Origin: Eustoma russellianum
Lineage: Eukaryota > Streptophyta > Magnoliopsida > Gentianales > Gentianaceae
NCBI GenBank assembly: GCA_036186865.1
Contig: AP025051.1
Coordinates: forward strand, 26,648,878-26,712,877
Direction: 5' to 3'
Length of the DNA: 64,000 nucleotides
Part shown: positions 1-11,735 of the stretch, piece after piece
Numbering within the stretch: position 1 is the first letter of the stretch
How the letters are laid out: each line of letters starts with the position of its first letter
The notes under the pieces: model-generated
The model's database searches: none
What the model was told of the DNA's origin: nothing
Seen by the model: the letters and a program-made list of their open reading frames with translations, nothing else
Program-made: the position numbers and the translations under genes

Positions 1-2011
1 TTTGAAAATGCAAGCTAATAGACTGAAGCTGGTTGAAAACAAAAATCAGAATTTTTGAAAACGTTTTTGTATTTGTTCTGGATTTTAGAAGTTCAGTACA
101 GAAACTGTGAAAAAGGCAGAAAAGTAAAGAAGACAAAAACACCAAGAATTATCCTGGTTCGGTCAATGTGACCTACTCCAGTCCCAAGGAACACCTTTCC
201 TTGGATTTTCACTATGGGAATAACACCTTACAACTTACAAAGTAATTGATTCTTGGGCTATACACCAACACTAATCAAGACTTGATCACAGCACCTTAAA
301 ATCTCAAGAATGTAATCACCTCATCACCTATTGATATAGCCTTATAGAATGGCTAATCAATTACAACTTTTAAGAGAACAAGAGGTGTAGATGCAGCACA
401 ATAACAATCAAAATCACCTATAACATCAGCTGCAAGAACAAGAATGGAGAATGGAGAAAAAGTAGAATAAGAGAAGAAGATAGCTTCGAGTTGTGTATCT
501 TCCTTCTTCAACTCCACTTCTAGTTATAGGTGTGAGCAGCCCCTTGTGGATTAGGATGCCCACATGTCACCTTCCATATCATCAATCTTACTTTTCTTCG
601 TTTGATGGAAAGACCACCTCATCACCTTGATTAGTTGGCACTTTCAAGAAGCATAATTGGTCCATGTCAAGTGCTGAAATTTTTGCAGGAATTTTTCATA
701 AAATTTTAAGTGGTTTGGATGACCATTTCTTCTTCCACCTTTTGATCAACCTCTTCAACAACTTTCGAGGGATAATGGCTGACCAAATCAGCAAATATAC
801 AGCTGCTAAAACCGAAATTTATGCCACCTAGGATGCCAAGTATGCAACTCCTTGCCAACATGTCATCTTGGAGTATTTTGGTTTGTCCTTGTGACGTAGT
901 CTTGCTCATATGTCAAAATTTGAGTTGTCCACCTCACATACACATATATGAATGTTTTTAATGTTCAAAAATAAGTAGAAAATCAGACAATAATGGCTGG
1001 ATAATAGTGAGAATCAGCTGCATAATAAATATCACCCTTTGACCCAACTACTTCCACTTTTCTCTCCTTCAAGTGTGGCTGATTGTTTCTCAGCTTTTTG
1101 GCCAATATCCATCCAAAAATAATAAAGAATAAGTCCGAAAATATGTGTATGATAACTCCATGATGATCATATAATGTGACAAAATAAATGTCACAACATA
1201 AGAAGTCCAAGAAAACCGAAAACCATAGCATATATGGCTAATATAGATATGAAGTCCACGAATCACCAAGAATAATATGAAGATCATGAATATGATATAA
1301 GATACATCCATAGGGAAACCATTTTAGCATTACACAGAAAATAAATCTGTGCAAATGACCAAAATGCCCTTGAGCACCAATATGACCAAAATACTCTTGA
1401 GCGCCAAATATGTCAAAATGGGTGTAGAGATACTCCAACTTTGTAACTTCATGCATATGGACATTCTCCATTTGATAAGACCCTGAAAAAGCTCAAAACA
1501 TACTCTTTTTCCCTTGTGGTAAGTTGTAATAACTTCCATGGCAAGTTAGTGAATAACACATGCATACACGAACTCATAAACACATAAAGTCCTAGTAACG
1601 AAACATGATAAACATATATGGAATATTTAAAAACTCATTACATGCAAAGAAGATATTGTGTATATCAAAAATGAGTATTAGTTTGTCATATGTTGGAGAA
1701 ATTTTTCGGAATTCTACAGACATCGATCGATCCATGTGAGGGGCTGACATACGTCGATCGATCCACGTGAGAGATTGACGTCTCACAATAAGTTTTTTGT
1801 TCTATTCTGTCCAACATCGATCGATCGATGTTATGAGATGATGTACATAGATCGATCCACATGTCTCTGCCTGAGAGATCGACATCACTTTTTCACTTAT
1901 TTCAACTTTGTTTCAACTTTTTGATACTTTTATAATATTAAGTGATACTTTTATGTATTTAACACTTAAAATCATGCTTTTGAAAATTATTCAAACACAT
2001 CATTCTCAACA
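1..2011 (-). repeat. 3' LTR of element A (partial)
   Basis: Matches 8363-10373 almost end to end and finishes in CAACA at 2011, so about 547 bases are missing off the window edge. The first roughly 125 bases differ from the other LTR far more than the rest. Position 1685-1890 holds a cluster of TCGATCGA palindromes. The TATA box seen in the 5' LTR is altered here (520-529). Short open frames in this LTR recur in the other LTR and are not genes. Confidence 0.9.
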
Positions 2012-2025
2012 TTCTCCCCTTTTTA
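2012..2025 (-). other. Polypurine tract of element A
   Basis: On the minus strand AAAAAGGGGAGAA lies directly before the LTR start TGTTGAG. It is the expected plus-strand primer. The 145 bases between it and the end of pol hold only CT-rich stretches, so there is no room for an envelope-like gene. Confidence 0.8.
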
Positions 2026-2170
2026 AATGATATTCAAAATAAAATTACATGATTTTAAATATTTTACCAATTGTTTGCTAACCAATTTTACCAATTGTTT
2101 TAGCCTACCAATTGTTTTTGGACATGTTCTCCCCCTCAACATATATTCTCCCACCTAGCTCCCCCTTAAT

Positions 2171-3703
2171 TTATGCTCTGAACCACTTGTATAACTTTAA
2201 CCGTATAAAATCATGATTTCTCTCTCCCCCCTTTATTTTGCAAATCATGCAAAAGAGCAAATCATGTATAGTATCATAGGACAACATTCCTAATTTGTCC
2301 CGTAAGGCTTCGAAAGTGGCTTGACTTAGGGGTTTGGTAAAGATGTCAGCAACTTGGTTATCAGTTCTTACATGGTCTATGATGATATTTCTATTTTGAA
2401 CATGGTCTCTTAAGAAATGGTACCTAACTTCTATGTGCTTGGATTTAGAATGAAGTACCGGATTCCGTGAAAGATTGATTGCTGTTGTGCTATCATAGAA
2501 AATTGAAATCTGACTCATTATAATACAAAAGTCAATAAGTTGCTGTTTTAGGAAAAGTATTTGTGTGGTACAAAGGCTTAAAGCTATATATTCTGCTTTG
2601 GTGGTAGAAAGGGCTACACTAGCTTGTTTCTTAGAAAACCAAGAAAGTAGGTTGGTTCCTATGAATTGACAAGTTCCACTAGTGGATTTTCTATCTATCT
2701 TACAACCACTGTAATCGGCATCATTATATGCATACATTTCCAACTTAGGGTTTCTATCATACTAAAGTCCTAAATGAGGTGTACGTTTAATATATCTAAA
2801 TATCTTTTTCACCGCATTATAATTTGACACCTTTGCACAAGATTGAAACCTAGCACACATACACACACTAAACATTATATCAGCTCTTGATGAGGTTAAA
2901 TACAATTATGATCCAATCATAGACCTATAAAGTGTGTCGTCAAAAGGTTTTCCATTCTCATCTTTGTCTAACTTGGTACTTACACTCATGGGGGTAGTGG
3001 TAGGTTTCAACTCTTCAAATCCAAATTTCTTAATTATGTCATTGATATACTTAATTTGACTAATATGGATTCCTCGAGGAGTTTGTTTTATTTGTATTCC
3101 TAAGAAATAGTTGAGTTCTCCTACCATAGACATTTCAAATTCAGATTTCATACAATCTTCTAAGTCTTTTACTAAGGTAGGATTAGTTGAACCAAAGATC
3201 ATATCATCTACATAGATTTGGACTATTAATAGATCACTTCCTTTTCTTTTCAGAAATAAGGTATTATCTATGGTTTCTCTCCTATAATTATTTCAGAGGA
3301 GAAAGTTGGCAAATCTATCATGCCAAGTTTTTGGAGTTTGTTTTAAACCATATAAAGCTTTCTTTAGCTTATATACATGGTTAGGATGTTTTAAGTCTTC
3401 AAACCCGAGGTTGTTTTACAAAGACTTCTTCTTGTATAAACCCATTTAAGAAGGCGCTTTTAACATCATTTGAAATAGTTTGATATTACTCAAACTAGCA
3501 ATGGCTAATAGTAATCTAATGGCTTCTAGGCGTACAACGGGTGTAAATGTCTCTTCATAGTCTATACCCTCTTGTTGGTTATATCCTTGTGTGACTATCC
3601 TAGCTTTATTTCTTACTATATCACTTTGTTCATTCATCTTATTTCTAAAAACCCACTTAGTACTTATTATGGATTTATTATCAGGTTTTGGTACTAAATC
3701 TCA
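2171..3703 (-). pseudogene. Element A reverse transcriptase and RNase H (broken)
   Basis: Copia RT followed by RNase H, which copy the element RNA into DNA and remove the RNA strand. The RT active site YVDD is intact (3200-3214). The RNase H acidic residues are visible as NDADY, KAEY, FYDS and VADIFTK. Breaks: a Trp codon has become TGA at 3701-3703 right before the RT start; one base is lost near 3460 where QMDVKSAF should be read and a compensating loss follows near 3410; further stops lie near 3275 and 2900. Element D gives the intact alignment. The C-terminal end at 2171 runs past the usual end of the family into plain sequence. Confidence 0.85.
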
Positions 3704-5475
3704 TACATCATTCCTAGTAAAATGGTTCAATTCTTCATGCATAGCATTCACCCAAAAAGTATCACCTAAAGCTTCTTTCACATTTTTGGGATCTAAGTGA
3801 GAAACTAATGCATGCCACTCTGCAAAATCAACTCTGTTGATATTTCTCCGAGTTCTTATCCCTTGATTTAAATCTCCTATGAGCAATTCCTTAGGATGCT
3901 TATGTTTATCTTTAATATGCCACCAATTTCTAGGTTGACTAGGTTCATTCACTTTTTCTTCAAATATGCCATTTGTATGTATATTTTCATATTCTATTGG
4001 GACATCTCTCAAATTTGACTCTTCTATCTGAAGGCTTTCTTGATCAATATCCTCTAAAGGTTCATGTAATTCATGTTCAGGGGAAGTTAAATCTAGAGGA
4101 TCAATTGTGGCTTCTAAAGAAAAATCATCATCATTGTGAAAATATTCATGGTTTGAATCATACTTCTTTTTGATATTATCATTTGTTTCAAGATAAGTAT
4201 ACTCATTGAATTTCACATGAATAGATTCAATGATCTTTCTAGATGTAGGATTATAACATCTATCTGCTTTTGAATTAGTTAAATATCCAACAAAAATACG
4301 TTCAATTGATTTTGGTTCAAATTTATCCAAATTATCCTTAGTGTTTAGCACAAAGCATTTACAACCAAAAACGCGTAAATAATCAACTTTTGGTAATCTA
4401 TTGTTTAATAGTTCATAAGGTGTTTTATTCAACTTTTTCTTATATATAATCTATTTATAATGTAACATGCGCAATTTACTGTTTCAGCCCGCAAGAATTT
4501 GGGAACATGATTTTCACATAGCATAGTTCTTGCTATTTCTTGTATGGTTCTATTTTTACGTTCTACAACTCCATTTAGTTGCGGTGTTCTAGGTGGTGAA
4601 AATTCATGTTTTATTCCATTTAGTTCACAAAATTTAATCACATTCTTATTCTTAAATTCTCCACCTCTTTCACTTCTAATTCTTTTAACACTTTCTTCGT
4701 ACAGATTTTCAAGTTGTTTAACAAGTTTTTCAATTTCTAATGAAGCATAATCTTTATGTGTTAAAAATAATGTCCATGCACATCGTGAGTAATCATCTAC
4801 TACAACATATACATAATAATGTCCACCTAGACTTTTTGTCCTACTTGGACCAAATAAATCTATGTGAAGTAATTCTAATATGTGATTAGTACTCACTTCA
4901 TGTTTTGGCTTTAATGTTTCTTTACTATGTTTACCCTTAACACAAGTTTCACAAAGTTGAAAATTATTTATTTCAAGACTAGGTAAACCTCTTATAAGGT
5001 TCTTTTTAAGCAATTTTCCAATTGTAGAAATACCTATATGGCCTAATCGTCTATGCCATAGGTTTACATCTAAGTCATGTGATACTAAGCACTTAATTTT
5101 AGCATCTAATATGTTGTTTAAGGATAAAGTATGTATATTTCCGTCTCTACTTCCTTTTAACACAATTTCTCCTTCATTATTGGTTATATAACATGAAGTA
5201 GGAAAGAAATTATAACCACAATCAATGAGTTGAGAAATACTTAAAAATTGTAAGATAAAATTTCTTACCAAAAGGACATTACTGATTTGAAATGTATCCG
5301 GGCCACAGACCGTTCCTTTTCCAACAAGTCTACCTTGGTTGATGTCACCAAATGTTACCTTTCCTCCGTTCTTTACTTCTTCCAATTTGGTGAATAGCTT
5401 GTGGTTCCTTGTCATGTGTCTTGAATATCCACTATCTAAAAACCATTTGGTTTTTAGATTCTTTGACTTTGTCTC
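3704..5475 (-). pseudogene. Element A protease and integrase (broken)
   Basis: From right to left: copia protease active site DSG (5428-5436), the gag-pre-integrase HRRLGH...C..C zinc finger, and the integrase core. The first catalytic Asp is in HIDLFG and the Glu in VVERKNRT, but the second Asp (normally RSDxGG) is Glu, codon GAA at 4669-4671, so the catalytic triad is damaged. A frameshift near 4435-4440 moves the reading frame just after the YIRKS motif; the C-terminal integrase and linker continue to 3704. The frame of protease is +1 relative to gag, as in element D. Confidence 0.85.
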
Positions 5476-5518
5476 CTTCTTGCATTCCTTGCGATTTTCC
5501 TACAATGGAGACAAAGTT

Positions 5519-7687
5519 TTAGGTACCTTGAATGTTAGGGGCACCACCCTTGTTTATATACCCTTTGGGTATCCAAACTTGGATGTACCTTCTTGGAACA
5601 TATTTGACATTATTAAAATTTGAATAATATAAAGGATTTTCATGCACTTGACCATTCAATTTAAAAGATGATGCATTGTTATACATGTTGTACCTTGGTT
5701 TATACGTACTATTTTGTGGCCGATTTTTATAACTAAAGTAACGCATATGATTTTGTTTATTATATGCTGCTATGTATGTGTATGCATATGCATTTCTATA
5801 AGCCTTATATGAATGTTGCATATATTTAGGTCTATATGCATTATAATGAGTTGGTTGCATTCCATTATGTCTAGTTACATTTGTATACATATAGGCATAA
5901 TTTCTAGGTTGTCTAGATGCAAAGTTTTACCTAGTTGCACATTTATATGTGTGTGCTTTTATGGGTGCATGTTGCATTTTTGCCTTAGAATATGCAGAAG
6001 AAGGAGTAGAAGAAGATGTAGCAGGCAAAGTTGGTTTTGTTGTATAATACAGCAACTTAGACTTAGATGATACAAAGTTAGTTTTTTTGCCTAACTTGTC
6101 ATTTTCTTCTATATACCCTAAACCCTTTTTATCATTTCCATATTTTTGAGATGATATAAGTGTGCCAAGCATGTTCGTGCCAGATTTAAATTGTTCTAAT
6201 GTTTTCTCTATGTCTAACTTACTTGATTTAAGTTTAGACACTTCTTCTTCACAATCATGCATTTTTGTTTTTAGCATATTGTTTTTAGTTTTTAGGTTTT
6301 GTTCACTTTTACTATATGACTCAATTTTATCTTTCAAAGAGTCAAGAGTATTAGAGGACTCTTGTTTAAAAGACTCTAATTGATTGGAAAATTCCAAGTT
6401 GGACGTTTTCAACTTGTCATTTTCTTCAATTAGTTTCTTTTTCTCTTTAGGTAGCTTTTTACAACGAGCATGCATTTTCATGAATTCATCATACATTTCA
6501 TCGAAAGCCATCTCAGTGTAAGAATCAAAATCAGAAGTAGAAATTACCTCATTAGAGATGAAGCACACTTGAGCTTCCTCATTCTCTGAGTGCTCAGATT
6601 CTGAATCTGAAGAATCACTCCATGTGCTTGCTTTGAGTGCATGTTTCTCTTTCTTTGATTGAACAATCTTTGGCCTTCTCCTTGGACCTTCCTTGGTTGG
6701 TTTAGCATTCTTACCCGGACAATTATAAGATATATGGCCTTTTTGTCCGCACTCATAACACTTAAGTTCTTTATCATACCATTTATTGTTTTCATTTTTA
6801 CTTGATTTTGAGTTCTTAGATTGTAGGGTAGAAGAAGAAGGTTTAGACATATTTGGTTTATTAGGACGTTTCCTAAAAAATTTTCAAAGTTTTCTAGCCA
6901 CCATTATTATATCATCATCTAATTCATTCTCACTACTTGTTGAGCAAGTTTCGTTTACTTGTAGAGAATCATTTGAAATAAAAGCTATATCCTTACCAGA
7001 TTGTTTAGAAGACTTGGCCTTCCTTTGATTTAGTTTAGCCTCGTAAACTTTTAGTGAGCCAATTAGTTCATCCATTTTTGTAATAGACTTGGTTTCCTCT
7101 GTTGCTGTCACCTTTGGATCCCATTCAGCAGGAAGACTTCGTAGCACTTTTTGGACTTTCTCGTTGCTGGTAAAGGATTTACCTAGAGCTTCAAGTGCAT
7201 TGAAAATGTTAGCAATTCTCAAATCCATAGATGTTATGGGTTCGTTCGACAACATTTTAAATGACTCAAGTTCAGTCATAAGCATGTTTATTTTAGACTC
7301 TTTTACACCACTAGTACCTTCATTCTTTAATTCTAAATATTTTCACATGTCGTGGGCACTTGTGCAGTTTGAAGCATACCCTACTTCAAAGGCCGTTAGT
7401 CCATTCAAAAGTAATTGCATAGCTTTAGCATTCATGGACATTTCCTTTTTATCTTCGATTGACCATTCACTTTTATATTTTTCTACTTCTTATGTTACAC
7501 CATTTACTTGTACAACCTTCCTTGGAATGTATGGACCATCTTCAACTATAGACCATAAATCGATGTCTATAGCCATTAAAAATAGCTCCATCCTAAGTTT
7601 CCAATGAACAAAATTATTTCTATCGAAAAGAGGAGGGCGTTGAGTAGACATACCTTCCAACTCACCTTTGTGAGAGATTAATTCCAT
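5519..7687 (-). pseudogene. Element A gag (broken)
   Basis: Capsid-like structural protein. The start codon at 7685-7687 is chosen by alignment to the start in D. Order: N-terminal RPPLFD...WKLRM motif, the DUF4219/UBN2-like gag body with KESKINML and VLRSLPAEWD, an intact zinc knuckle CYECGQKGHISYNC (about 6720-6760), a Ser/Asp/Glu-rich stretch, a Lys/Glu-rich coiled coil, and a Tyr/Asn/Arg-rich tail ending in QVWIPKG. All pieces are in one frame but are cut by stops, among them TAA near 7488, TGA (Trp codon) near 7345, and stops near 6882 and 5925. Confidence 0.85.
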
Positions 7688-7801
7688 AGTGAATAGATAG
7701 AGTACCTTTGATTTGAACAAGAAAGCTCCAATGTACTCTGGTTACTAACTTTGTCTTCTTAGTGTGGTGTTAACCTTGTTCCTTAGAGTGGTGTTAGCCG
7801 A

Positions 7802-7813
7802 GCTCTGGTACCA
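7802..7813 (-). other. Primer binding site of element A
   Basis: Minus strand TGGTACCAGAGC, two bases inside the 5' LTR. It matches the 3' end of initiator-Met tRNA (TGGTATCAGAGC) at 11 of 12 bases. Confidence 0.85.
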
Positions 7814-7815
7814 AA

Positions 7816-10373
7816 TGTTGGACCGTGACACCTGCAATAAACACCAGTAGAGGGGGGTGAATAGTGGTTAGCGGAAATTTCACTATTAAAAAACCCTTTT
7901 CAAAACTCCTCTAAAAATTGGTTCTATAAATGTCAGAATCAGAGTCTTCTTTTAAAAATTTGTTTCTCTTTTTGTAGAACTTCAAAACTTTGGAAACTTT
8001 TCAGAAATAAACTTCAAGATGTTTTATAACTCCTGTAAAAATTTGAGAGAAATCCAAAGTCGTTTGGCCATTCAAAAAGGTAAAAACTTTTAGTCTAACT
8101 GATTTTTAGAACAGGACAGAAAAGTTGTTCAACTTAGAAAAGCTAGAACTCCTTGTGTACTTATCCAAAAGGTGTGATCTTTATGTCAAAAGAAAGCTTA
8201 GGAAGTTTAGTTTATGTTTCCAAAAAGTCTTGATTAATTATCCTAGCCAAATAATATAGAATTACAAAACTTTGAAAACAGGTCACTTTTGCTGACAGAT
8301 TTGTGCAACTAACTTTCAATGACTGTTTGACTAACTATTCATTGCTCAAATCAAGTGATTCTTTTTACAAATGAAAGCTAACAGCCTAAAGTTGGTTGAA
8401 ACCAAAAATAAGAATTTTTGAAAACATTTTTCTATTTTTCTCGGATTTTACAAATTCAGTGCAGAAACTTTGAAAAATAGGGAAAAAAGTAAAGAAGACA
8501 AAGACACCAAGAATTATCCTGGTTCGGTCAATGTGACCTACTCCAGTCCCAAGGAACACTTTTCCTTGGATTTTCACTATGGGAATAACACCTTACAACT
8601 TACAAAGTACTTGATTCTTAGGCTATACACCAACCCTAATCAAGACTTGATCACAGCACCTTACAATCTCAAGAATGTAATCACCTTATCACCTATTGAT
8701 ATAGCCTTATAGAACGGCTAATCAATTACAACTTTTAAGAGAACAAGAGGTGTAGATGCAGCACAATAACAATCAAAATCACCTATAACATCAGCTGCAA
8801 GAACAAGAATGGAGAATGGAGAAAAAGTAGAATAAGAGAAGAAGATAGCTTCGAGTTGTGTATCTTCCTTCTTCAACTCCATTTCTATTTATAGGTGTGA
8901 GCAGTCCCTTGTGGATTAGGATGCCCATATGTCACCTTCCATATCATCAATCTTACTTGTCTTCATTTGATTGGAATATCACCTCATCACCTTGATTAGT
9001 TGGCACTTTCAAGAAGCATAATTGGTCCATGTCAAGTGCTGAAACTTATGCAGGAATTTTTCAGAAAAGTTTAAGTGGTTTGGATGACAACTTCTTCTTC
9101 CACCTTTTGATCAACCTGTTCAACAACTTTGGAAGGATAATGGCTGACCAAATCTGCAAATATAAAGCTGCTAAAACCGAAATTTATGCCACCTAGGATG
9201 CCAAGTATGCAACTCCTTGCCAACATATCATCTTGGAGTGTTTTGGTTAGTCCTTGTGACGTAGTCTTGCTCATATGTCAAAATTTGAGTTTTTCACCTC
9301 ACATACACATATATGAACGTTTTTAATGTTCAAAAATAAGTAGAAAATCAGACAATAATGGCTGGATAATAGTGAGAATCAGCTGCATAATAAATATCAC
9401 CATTTGACCCAACTACTTCCACTTTTCTCTCCTTCAAGTGTGGCTGATTGTTTCTCAGCTTTTTGACCAATATCAATCCAAAAATAATAAAGAATAAGTC
9501 CCATAATATGTGTATGATAACACCATGATGATCATATATTGTGACAAAATAAATGTCACAACATAAGAAGTCCAAGAAAACCGAAAACCATAGCATATAT
9601 GGTTAATATAGATATGAAGTCCACGAATAACCAAGAATATTTGAAGATCGTGAATATGATATAAGAGACATCCATAGAGAAGCGATTTTAGCATTACAAA
9701 GAAAATAAATCTGTGTAAATGACCAAAATGCCTTGAGCACCAATATGACCAAAATACCTTTGAGCGCCAAATATGTCAAAAAGGGTGTAGAGATACTCCA
9801 ACTTTGTAACTTCATGAATATGGACATTCTCCATTTGATAAGACCCTGAAAAAGCTCAAAACATACTCTTTTTCCCTTGTGGTAAGTTGTAATAACTTCC
9901 ATGGCAAGTTAGTGAATAACACATGCATACACGAACTCATAAACACATAAAGTCCTAGTAACGAAACATGATAAACATATATGGAATATTTAAAAACTCA
10001 TTACATGAAAAGAAGATCTTGTGTATATCAAAAATGAGTATTAGTTTGTTATATGTTGGAGAAATTTTTCGGAATTCTGCAGACATCGATTGATCATGTG
10101 AGGGGCTGATGTACGTCGATCGATCCACGTGAGAGATCGATGTCTCACAGTAAGTTTTTGGTTCTATTTTGTCTAACATCGATCGATCGATGTTAGGGGA
10201 TGATGTACATCGATCGATCCACGTGTCTCTGCCTGAGAGATCGACGTCACTTTTTCATTTATTTCAAATTTGTTTCAACTTTTTGATACTATTATAATAT
10301 TAAGTGATACTTTTAAGCATTTAACACTTAAAATCATGATTTTGAAAATTATTCAAACACAACATTCTCAACA
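7816..10373 (-). repeat. 5' LTR of element A
   Basis: A 2558-bp LTR bounded by TGTTG and CAACA inverted termini. It carries a TATA box (8885-8894) and, at 10085-10250, clusters of TCGATCGA palindromes. No gene is present: the short open frames at 9071-9274 and 9348-9902 have partners at the same place in the other LTR. Confidence 0.92.
8885..8894 (-). promoter_or_regulatory. TATA box of element A LTR
   Basis: Minus strand CTATAAATAG, a close match to the plant TATA consensus, followed by a purine-rich leader. It would drive transcription leftward through gag and pol. The matching site in the 3' LTR is mutated. Confidence 0.6.
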
Positions 10374-10664
10374 GAGGATGGGGTGGGGGTGTGGGTTTTC
10401 TTTTATTTTTGAATTATTTTTCTTAAACTTTTAATTTTTTTGACTTTATTATTTTATTGATCCTAAACCGTGGTTAAAGTCGGGTTAAATGTGGGGTTAA
10501 GTACGGTCAATGGTTGATTTGAGCAGTCAATGGTAAACCAGCAGGTCATCCGAATGCCAGGTGTTAATTTCACCTAAAAGTATGGCTGCTGAGCGAGTTT
10601 CATGAAAGTATGGATGCTACTTAAAACTTTATGGAAAAGTATGGATACCATGTGCAATTAACTC
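10374..10664. mobile_element. MULE2: right end of a Mutator-like element, interrupted by A
   Basis: Bases from about 10460 to 10664 match, inverted, the left terminal repeat of MULE1 (11736-11940) and, for the last 115 or so, the right terminus of MULE1. It ends in AATTAACTC followed by CATGTATCT (10665-10673), the likely 9-bp target duplication, whose partner is left of the window. Bases 10374-10460 are AT-rich internal sequence up to the insertion point of copia A. No transposase is visible. Confidence 0.75.
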
Positions 10665-11308
10665 CATGTATCTAGACACTTTTTACACTTCACGACATAT
10701 TAGAGTGTTCTAAAAAATTCAAATTGGGGCTGATTGCAATGTACCATATATGTGTGAATATTATGCATTATTTGAAAAAGTTTACATAAAAAGAATTCAG
10801 CACATGAGCAGCCCTATTTCATACGCCTAGTTCAGCATTTTTGGAGCCAAGGTGGAGCTTATTTGACACTTTAATTTGTGAGGGACATGACACACATGAT
10901 TGGTGATGTTGAAGAGGGAAACACATAAGGAAACAATTCAAAAGAAAACACATGCTGAAATTTCAGCACATGTTTTTGTGTGGTGGCCGATTTTTGGGTG
11001 ATTTTTGTCTTCAATTGGCTTCCAAAATTTAAGGGGATTGAATCATTATTATTTGAAAGTTAATTACCTTGATTTTGATCATATGTTTCAGATTTTGTTT
11101 TTAGGAAATTCCGACTAATTTAAAGTGTGCCAAGGTGGATTAAAGATGGCCTATCAAGAAGTGACAACTAGGCGAAAACAAGTCACTCGTTCAATCGTGT
11201 TGTGCCAAGTAAGCAAGGTTGTGTCATCATCTATACAAAGAAATATTCCAAGGGCATTCAAGGCAATTCTCAAGTAAGAAAATCAACCCTAGGGGGCGTC
11301 CAACATGT

Positions 11309-11317
11309 TATAAAAAG
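11309..11317 (+). promoter_or_regulatory. TATA-like box of LTR I
   Basis: TATAAAAAG in + orientation, at a place matching the weaker CATAAAAGAG of the C LTRs. Purine-rich leader sequence follows. Assigned by motif and position only. Confidence 0.4.
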
Positions 11318-11726
11318 GAGCAAGATGGTGCAAGACAAGGCTAAGAAAAGTTGATGTTCTTTGAAGTTCAAAAGCAAGACTACTCTCTTCTTCTTCTATT
11401 ATTTTCTCTTGCTCTTAGCATCAAGCCTATCATTCTTATACTTCATATATTATATAGACTCTAATTATACCACCCACATACGTTCATTTCTTGTAAAAGA
11501 TTGATGAAGGTGTGATCAAGCCTTCATTCGATCAGTGGTGGTGTTCGTGTTGGTTTGTTTGTTTGTTTGTTTGTAAAAGGGTGGAGTTGGTGTTTAACTC
11601 TAGTCACCCTTGAGTCAAGGTGTTTTTGTGTTTAGTGAAAACCGAAGAAGGTGTCCTCGAAGGCTGGAGTAGATTGTTTTAACCGAACCAGTATAAAAAT
11701 CCTGGTGTCCTTACTTTTCAGCACTT

Positions 11727-11735
11727 TTTCTTTGA
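11727..11735. repeat. Target site duplication of MULE1, left copy
   Basis: TTTCTTTGA directly before the MULE1 terminus; repeated at 13158-13166. Nine bases is the usual length for Mutator-like elements. The match can be stretched to 11 if the terminus is set two bases in. Confidence 0.85.

Larger units (their letters stand above)
1..10373 (-). mobile_element. Element A: SIRE-type Ty1/copia retrotransposon, truncated by window start
   Basis: An LTR retrotransposon read right to left: 5' LTR (7816-10373), initiator-Met primer site, gag, protease, integrase, RT, RNase H, polypurine tract, partial 3' LTR (1-2011). The order integrase before RT is the copia order. The gag (zinc knuckle, acidic and Lys-rich coiled tail) and pol resemble element D and the SIRE/Maximus lineage. 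All genes carry stops and frameshifts, so it is a dead copy. The base after the 5' LTR (10374-10378, GAGGA) should be the target duplication, but the other flank is outside the window. It sits inside the Mutator-like element MULE2. Confidence 0.9.

Noticed and set aside
706..909. Short minus-strand open frame, repeated at 9071-9274
   Set aside because: Both copies lie at the same place in the two LTRs of A. The similarity is explained by LTR duplication, and there is no known domain.
5490..5525. Tiny GT...AG segments (27 bp in A, 28 bp in D near 61340) between gag and protease as introns
   Set aside because: Far below the shortest plant introns, and removing 27 bases would not mend the frame in A.
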